64,000 nt of DNA from Acanthopleura granulata (taxonomy: Eukaryota; Mollusca; Polyplacophora; Chitonida; Chitonidae), in NCBI GenBank assembly GCA_016165875.1, contig JABBOT010000008.1, positions 3,338,794 through 3,402,793 on the forward strand, given 5' to 3'. Positions 61,101 to 64,000 of the stretch are shown piece after piece. The position numbers and the translations under genes are program-made. The notes beneath the pieces were generated by a model. It searched no databases. It saw only the letters and a list, made by a program, of their open reading frames with translations, and had not been told where the DNA came from. Numbering within the stretch: position 1 is the first letter of the stretch; every line of letters begins with the position of its first letter.

Positions 61101-62569
61101 CAATAAAGATGGGGGATGGGTCGATGGATGGGGGGGGGCATATTCTGGAATTACTGTGCCTTGTGTCAGTGCAAGTCTCATAAAGTAGTGAACTGATTTC
61201 CATTAAAACCTGCATTCATACATGCATTACCTATGATGTAACCTTGTGCATGTACAATTCTCATGCCATTGGTACGCTTTGAGTCAGGTACTTTGAGGTT
61301 TTACAGATCTGCATGATTTCTCAGAGACACGCCGCCCCAGAATGTACTGCACAGATTTTTATGAAATCTCTCAGGAGTAAAGTCTTTTCGATCACCAAAA
61401 CTTGTGCTTTCTTAATTTCCATAGCAATCAGTTCAGTGTATACAATGCTGCTCTGTTTTGGCATGCAAGCGCAGCACAATGACTCAGGAGCCTCTATTGA
61501 ATAGAGTCGCTGTGAGTAAAGTCCAGCTCACATTGCTCATGTGGGAAGGTCTGCAAGCAGCCTGTGGATAATTGTGGGTTTCCTCTGGGGTCTGCCTGGT
61601 TTCCTCCTACCATAAAGCGGGCTGCTGTTGTATAAGTGAAATAATATCTACAAATACGAACATACAGATGACACAAATACATGTACGTGTAAATAAATAA
61701 TACCTGTTCGAACAACAGAAATTTGTGCTTCATTCCATATGTTTAGACTTTCCTTTCAGTTTCCCATTGAGTCATTGTATTCATATAGCAAAGGAAATTA
61801 TATCACTTGTACAAAAAATCAAGTTTTGAAATAATTAATGTTAATTTTTCTTAACCATGACTGCATAGATACATAGAGGATGCACAGTGAAGGTTGAATA
61901 CTATAAATATTGTTCAAATGAGAGGTGGAAAGGATAATTGTTATAAATATTATCATTTCCACCTCTCCCGGTAACAATATTTATGGTATTCAGCCTTCAA
62001 TGTGCAGTGTTCTATTTATTATTATACCGTAACAGTCTCATGATTTTGTGTAGCCTACTTTAAACAGTTTTCGGCATTTTTACAAGCCGTAGGTGGTCAC
62101 AGACATGTCTAGAGCATAACGTCATGTGCATTAAGTGTTATATGACGTCGTCTTCTGGCAGTGATGTGAGAATGTAGGAGTTGACTAAACTTGCATTATC
62201 GCGTCATTCCACTGAGATCAGATTGGAACTTTATAAAATAAAATATTTCTTTTTTGACATGACGTCTAGGTGTGAAATATCAAAATGTATCAAAATGTGA
62301 TATTTCACTCCAGTGAAAATCACACTTTTGTCAGTGAAGGAAATACTGGGATTTCACTGATGTATAAATAATAAATGCACTGCAGAGATCTTGTTTATAC
62401 TTGACTTGATTGCTTTACTTTACTTTCAGGGTTAATATGGTCTGAGGTGAAGGAGCTATGGAATGAGGGAGCTAAAAGCTACATCCATGACATGTGGAAC
62501 ATACTAGACTTTGCCACCAACTCCCTCTATATAGCCACATTAACATTAAGAGTGATATCTTATATGCAG
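52197..62569 (+). CDS. TRPC-type cation channel gene, 5' half (five coding exons; continues past the window)
   Basis: Canonical transient receptor potential channel subunits form tetrameric, phospholipase C-coupled, calcium-permeable cation channels, mostly in the plasma membrane. The five exons give 481 in-frame codons. The order is: ankyrin repeats (about residues 44-70, 74-103, 104-131, 153-180); a His-X3-Cys-X-Cys-X2-Cys zinc motif (H183, C187, C189, C192); the conserved [19 protein letters not shown] helix block (from about 206); a pre-S1 elbow (about 340-362); S1 (about 376-396); S2 (about 424-446); and S3 (about 457-479). Signature strings seen are [57 protein letters not shown] and VEWMIL. 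Introns are 583, 5862, 1106 and 1358 bp, all GT..AG, with phases 0, 0, 1 and 1; the exon 5 donor is phase 0. S4-S6, pore and TRP box are missing because the window ends. By eye it resembles TRPC4/5 and arthropod TRP-gamma more than TRPC3/6/7. Assignment to TRPC is near certain; the subgroup is not. Confidence 0.95.
52218..52634 (+). CDS. TRPC coding exon 1 (start codon, ankyrin repeats 1-3)
   Basis: Encodes residues 1-139. The ATG has A at -3 and G at +4. An in-frame TGA lies at 52200-52202, so this is the first usable start if the exon begins after the TTTTCTCAG acceptor ending at 52196; the 21 bases 52197-52217 would then be 5'UTR. M7 and M13 are possible but weaker starts. The segment after about residue 42 ([16 protein letters not shown]) begins the ankyrin domain. 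The donor GTAAGG starts at 52635 after a complete Glu codon (phase 0). Reading on gives only four more codons before a stop, which confirms the junction. Confidence 0.93.
53218..53730 (+). CDS. TRPC coding exon 2 (ankyrin repeat 4, zinc motif, linker helices)
   Basis: Encodes residues 140-310. The acceptor is TTTTTTCTGTTTCAG ending at 53217 and the donor GTGAGT starts at 53731; both junctions are phase 0. It holds ankyrin repeat 4 ([20 protein letters not shown]) and the [11 protein letters not shown] motif, whose His and three Cys match the zinc ligands known in TRPC4/5 structures. The [19 protein letters not shown] block and the helical segment [18 protein letters not shown] follow, corresponding to the TRP_2-type domain. 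The exon ends in a Lys-rich [10 protein letters not shown] stretch, as in the family. Confidence 0.95.
53731..54213. other. TRPC intron 2, left part
   Basis: Begins at the donor GTGAGT. No repeat or exon recognised; it contains AGTGATAGTAATGACTGTTACT, an imperfect inverted repeat, near 53954. Confidence 0.5.
54214..55210. repeat. ~29-31-bp minisatellite in TRPC intron 2
   Basis: Two adjoining subtypes: GGTTACAGTATTGCTCAGGT plus TGTGTGGTA (about 54214-54630), then GGTTACAGTATTGCTCACAT plus GGTCTGTGGGA (about 54630-54960). It breaks up to the right into diverged TACAGTATGATATTG-like units by 55210. More than 25 units in all. Short forward frames across it come from the repetition. Confidence 0.92.
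55211..57214. other. TRPC intron 2, middle part; no gene seen
   Basis: A 132-codon forward frame at 55673-56071 overlaps a 66-codon frame but resembles nothing recognised and has no splice context linking it to the channel exons. Confidence 0.5.
57215..57352 (+). mobile_element. tRNA-derived SINE, family 1, 3' part
   Basis: GTGGGAAGGTGTGCTAGCAA, TGTGGGTTTCCCCCAGGGCT, CCTCTCGCCAAAATGCTGGC and CAGCGTAAAACCCCAATTAG, then an (AAATA)n tail. The tRNA head is missing. It lies in intron 2 in the same orientation as the TRPC gene. Confidence 0.88.
57415..57990. repeat. Degenerate ~60-bp tandem array in intron 2
   Basis: Words of the type GCTTGTTCACCACTAACATT, TGCAGCCTGTTGGTCACTAC and ATTTAGTTGACAATTGC recur about eight to nine times with many changes and unequal spacing. 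It starts close to an (ATTC)n run at 57380-57405. Confidence 0.75.
59188..59359. repeat. 86-bp direct duplication in intron 2
   Basis: Two adjoining copies start with CCAATTTACCTCAGTTAGAC at 59188 and 59274 and end with CACTTGACTTTCTGAA. They differ at only about two bases (CATCTT/CAGCTT and CTATTTT/CTGTTTT), so the duplication is recent. It is about 230 bp upstream of exon 3. Confidence 0.95.
59593..59827 (+). CDS. TRPC coding exon 3 (pre-S1 elbow, start of S1)
   Basis: Encodes residues 311-388 plus the first base of codon 389. The acceptor TGTTTTTCAG ends at 59592 and the donor GTAAGT starts at 59828 (phase 1). [12 protein letters not shown] follows directly on the KQKM end of exon 2, as in TRPC proteins. 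It then has the LPGFRRK segment, the hydrophobic pre-S1 elbow (about 340-362, ending Ile-Ala-Pro), RKPFVKFIC and the beginning of S1 (HSASYLTFL). Reading through the donor stays open for about 210 bases but loses all family similarity, so the splice call is preferred. Confidence 0.94.
59828..60933. other. TRPC intron 3; nothing else seen
   Basis: Begins GTAAGT and ends TTGCAG. Short frames only. Confidence 0.6.
60934..61071 (+). CDS. TRPC coding exon 4 (end of S1, S1-S2 linker, start of S2)
   Basis: Completes codon 389 and encodes residues 390-434 plus the first base of codon 435. The acceptor is TTAACATTGCAG ending at 60933. The donor GTTTGT starts at 61072 and is weaker than the others. 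It finishes S1 (LLILVSQ), then has a proline-rich extracellular S1-S2 linker (about 400-422), then [12 protein letters not shown], the start of S2. No long open frame marks this exon; it was recognised from the VEWMIL motif and the matching splice phases on both sides. Confidence 0.9.
61459..61702 (+). mobile_element. tRNA-derived SINE, family 1, in TRPC intron 4
   Basis: The head is partly present: GCATGCAAGCGCAGCACAAT and GACTCAGGAGCCTCTATTGA. Then GTCGCTGTGAGTAAAGTCCA, GGGAAGGTCTGCAAGCAGCC, TTTCCTCCTACCATAAAGCG and GTTGTATAAGTGAAATAA, with an A-rich tail. Same strand as the gene. Confidence 0.88.
61870..62022. mobile_element. Long imperfect palindrome, MITE-like, in TRPC intron 4
   Basis: The left arm (about 61881-61938, GTGAAGGTTGAATACTATAA, ATATTGTT, GAGAGGTGGAAAGGATAAT) pairs with the right arm (about 61949-62009, ATTATCATTTCCACCTCTC, AACAATAT, TTATGGTATTCAGCCTTCAA). 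The loop is about 10 bp. Weaker pairing continues outward (ATAGAGGATGCAC with the reverse of GTGCAGTGTTCTAT). No coding capacity. Confidence 0.8.
62272..62308. repeat. Small perfect-stem hairpin near exon 5
   Basis: GTGAAATATCA (62272-62282) and TGATATTTCAC (62298-62308) form an 11-bp perfect stem with a 15-bp loop containing a repeated ATCAAAATGT. It lies about 120 bp before exon 5 and may be part of a second short inverted-repeat element (about 62090-62360, with ATAACGTCAT/ATGACGTCG words). Confidence 0.7.
62430..62569 (+). CDS. TRPC coding exon 5 (end of S2, S3)
   Basis: Completes codon 435 (Gly) and encodes residues 436-481. The acceptor TTTACTTTCAG ends at 62429 and the donor GTAAGT starts at 62570 (phase 0). 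The segment [20 protein letters not shown] and then [20 protein letters not shown] matches the S2-S3 junction and S3 of TRPC channels. The next exon should begin in phase 0 with the S3-S4 linker and is outside the window. Confidence 0.93.
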
Positions 62570-62750
62570 GTAAGTGTAAACTGGTTACCTGAGGATTAGT
62601 CTTTTGAGTCTTTCGTTTCAACGTACAGCCTGACAGGAAGGACCGCATGAAACTTTCTTTTCATCAAAGAGGCGAGAGGCATAAAAATGTTGCAAAAAAT
62701 CTAGCCTTTTAGCTCAGTGACATCAGCTATCAGCCATTAAATTTCTTGCT

Positions 62751-63008
62751 GGGCCTTCATGACCGAGAGGTTACCATGCTGGTGCATTATAATGCTTCAG
62801 AAGTCTTTGACAGTCACTGTACGTTCAAGCCCTGCTCATGTTGGCTTCTACTGCGGTCATCCGTGGGAATGTCTGCCAGCAATCTGGAGATGGGCATGGC
62901 TTTACCATAGACTCTGCCAGGTTTCCTCTCTCCACAGTGCTTGCCGCCATCGTATAGGAGAAATATTCTTGAGTATGGTGTAAAAGGACAGTTAGATAAA
63001 TAAATTAA
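62751..63008 (+). mobile_element. tRNA-derived SINE, family 1, in TRPC intron 5
   Basis: CTTCATGACCGAGAGGTTAC, CACTGTACGTTCAAGCCCTG (B-box), TGTTGGCTTCTACTGCGGTC, GAATGTCTGCCAGCAATCTG, TTTCCTCTCTCCACAGTGCT, ATATTCTTGAGTATGGTGTA and an (AAATA)n-type tail. It starts with the same CTTCATGACCGAG words as the copy at 44456. Confidence 0.9.
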
Positions 63009-63242
63009 TTTCTGGCTGTGACAGTTGAGGTGGAGTTAAGCGACAAGACTGGTGCTGAGCAAACATGGGTGTTGGTACGAACTTCTCTGCATTCAGAAAT
63101 CAAATCTTCCAGGTTATTCTGTCTGCATTAAGAATGACATCAGTAATGAACTGATACTGATCATGCTTACTAATTAACTTGATGGCATTTGTTTGAGTAA
63201 GCTTGTTTTATGCTTGATCATCAACAACTTTTCATGGAAAGG

Positions 63243-64000
63243 GAAAGATTAGAAAGGTATGGGTGTGCTGTAATTGTATCTGTGAAGGTGAAAGATTAGA
63301 AAGGTATGGGTGTGCTGTGATTGTATCTGTGAAGGTGAAAGATTAGAAAGGTATGGGTGTGCTGTGATTGTATCTGTGAAGGTGAAAGATTAGAAAGGTA
63401 TGGGTGTGCTGTGATTGTATCTGTGAAGGTGAAAGATTAGAAAGGTATGGGTGTGCTGTGATTGTATCTGTGAAGGTGAAAGATTAGAAAGGTATGGGTG
63501 TGCTGTGATTGTATCTGTGAAGGTGAAAGATTAGAAAGGTATGGGTGTGCTGTGATTGTATCTGTGAAGGTGAAAGATTAGAAAGGTATGGGTGTGCTGT
63601 GATTGTATCTGTGAAGGTGAAAGATTAGAAAGGTATGGGTGTGCTGTGATTGTATCTGTGAAGGTGAAAGATTAGAAAGGTATGGGTGTGCTGTGATTGT
63701 ATCTGTGAAGGTGAAAGATTAGAAAGGTATGGGTGTGCTGTGATTGTATCTGTGAAGGTGAAAGATTAGAAAGGTATGGGTGTGCTGTGATTGTATCTGT
63801 GAAGGTGAAAGATTAGAAAGGTATGGGTGTGCTGTGATTGTATCTGAAGGTGAAAGATTAGAAAGGTATGGGTGTGCTGTGATTGTATCTGTGAAGGTGA
63901 AAGATTAGAAAGGTATGGGTGTGCTGTGATTGTATCTGTGAAGGTGAAAGATTAGAAAGGTTTGGGTCTGCTGTAATTGCATCTGTGACGGTGAAGATTT
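63243..64000. repeat. 47-bp minisatellite in TRPC intron 5, runs off the window
   Basis: The unit GAAAGATTAGAAAGGTATGG plus GTGTGCTGTGATTGTATCTG plus TGAAGGT repeats from 63243 at 47-bp intervals for about 16 units. Internal units are essentially identical. The first unit has TGCTGTAATTG, one unit near 63845 lacks two bases (TCTGAAGG), and the last one in view is diverged (TTTGGGTCTGCTGTAATTGC), suggesting the array edge is near the window end. Confidence 0.97.

Overview
This is animal (eukaryotic) nuclear DNA, not bacterial. Coding sequence comes in short blocks bounded by GT..AG introns, long AT-leaning non-coding stretches separate them, and tRNA-derived SINEs and minisatellites are abundant. 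The SINE body (a tail reading like GTAAAACACCAATCAAATAAATAAA, with a central CCTCCCACCATAATGCTGG-like block) and the frequent ACATGTAC words point to a lophotrochozoan, most likely a mollusc. The species cannot be named from the sequence.

The one gene that can be identified with confidence is at the right end: the 5' half of a TRPC-type cation channel gene (closest by eye to TRPC4/5 and arthropod TRP-gamma) on the + strand. Five coding exons (52218-52634, 53218-53730, 59593-59827, 60934-61071, 62430-62569) join in frame to 481 codons. They cover four ankyrin repeats, the His-Cys3 zinc site, the linker helices, the pre-S1 elbow and S1 to S3. S4-S6, the pore and the TRP box lie beyond the window. 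The start codon follows an in-frame stop inside a probable 5'UTR/coding exon.

Positions 1 to about 50800 hold no recognisable gene. They contain (a) SINEs of at least two families on both strands; (b) tandem arrays, chiefly a 58-bp minisatellite at 21331-22848 and weaker ones near 7, 11, 14.8, 35.8 and 41.6 kb; (c) palindromic MITE-like elements; and (d) several complex, non-repetitive blocks (8.4, 17.2, 19.4, 23.8, 37.5-38.4, 39.6-39.9, 40.7, 42.6 kb) that could be regulatory or contain unrecognised exons. This region may be upstream flank or a long 5' intron of the TRPC gene.

The most interesting structures are next to the gene. A degenerate tandem array of about 80-108-bp units, each ending in a pyrimidine tract plus AG, runs into the TRPC coding exon, and the exon's own acceptor is the last unit's acceptor-like end. 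An 885-bp TTAA-flanked terminal-inverted-repeat element has inserted into that array and carries an acidic, serine-rich reading frame. At 48.1-48.9 kb a SINE body is preceded by seven tandem tRNA-like heads. Introns 2, 4 and 5 hold further arrays and palindromes, including a very uniform 47-bp array that runs off the window end.
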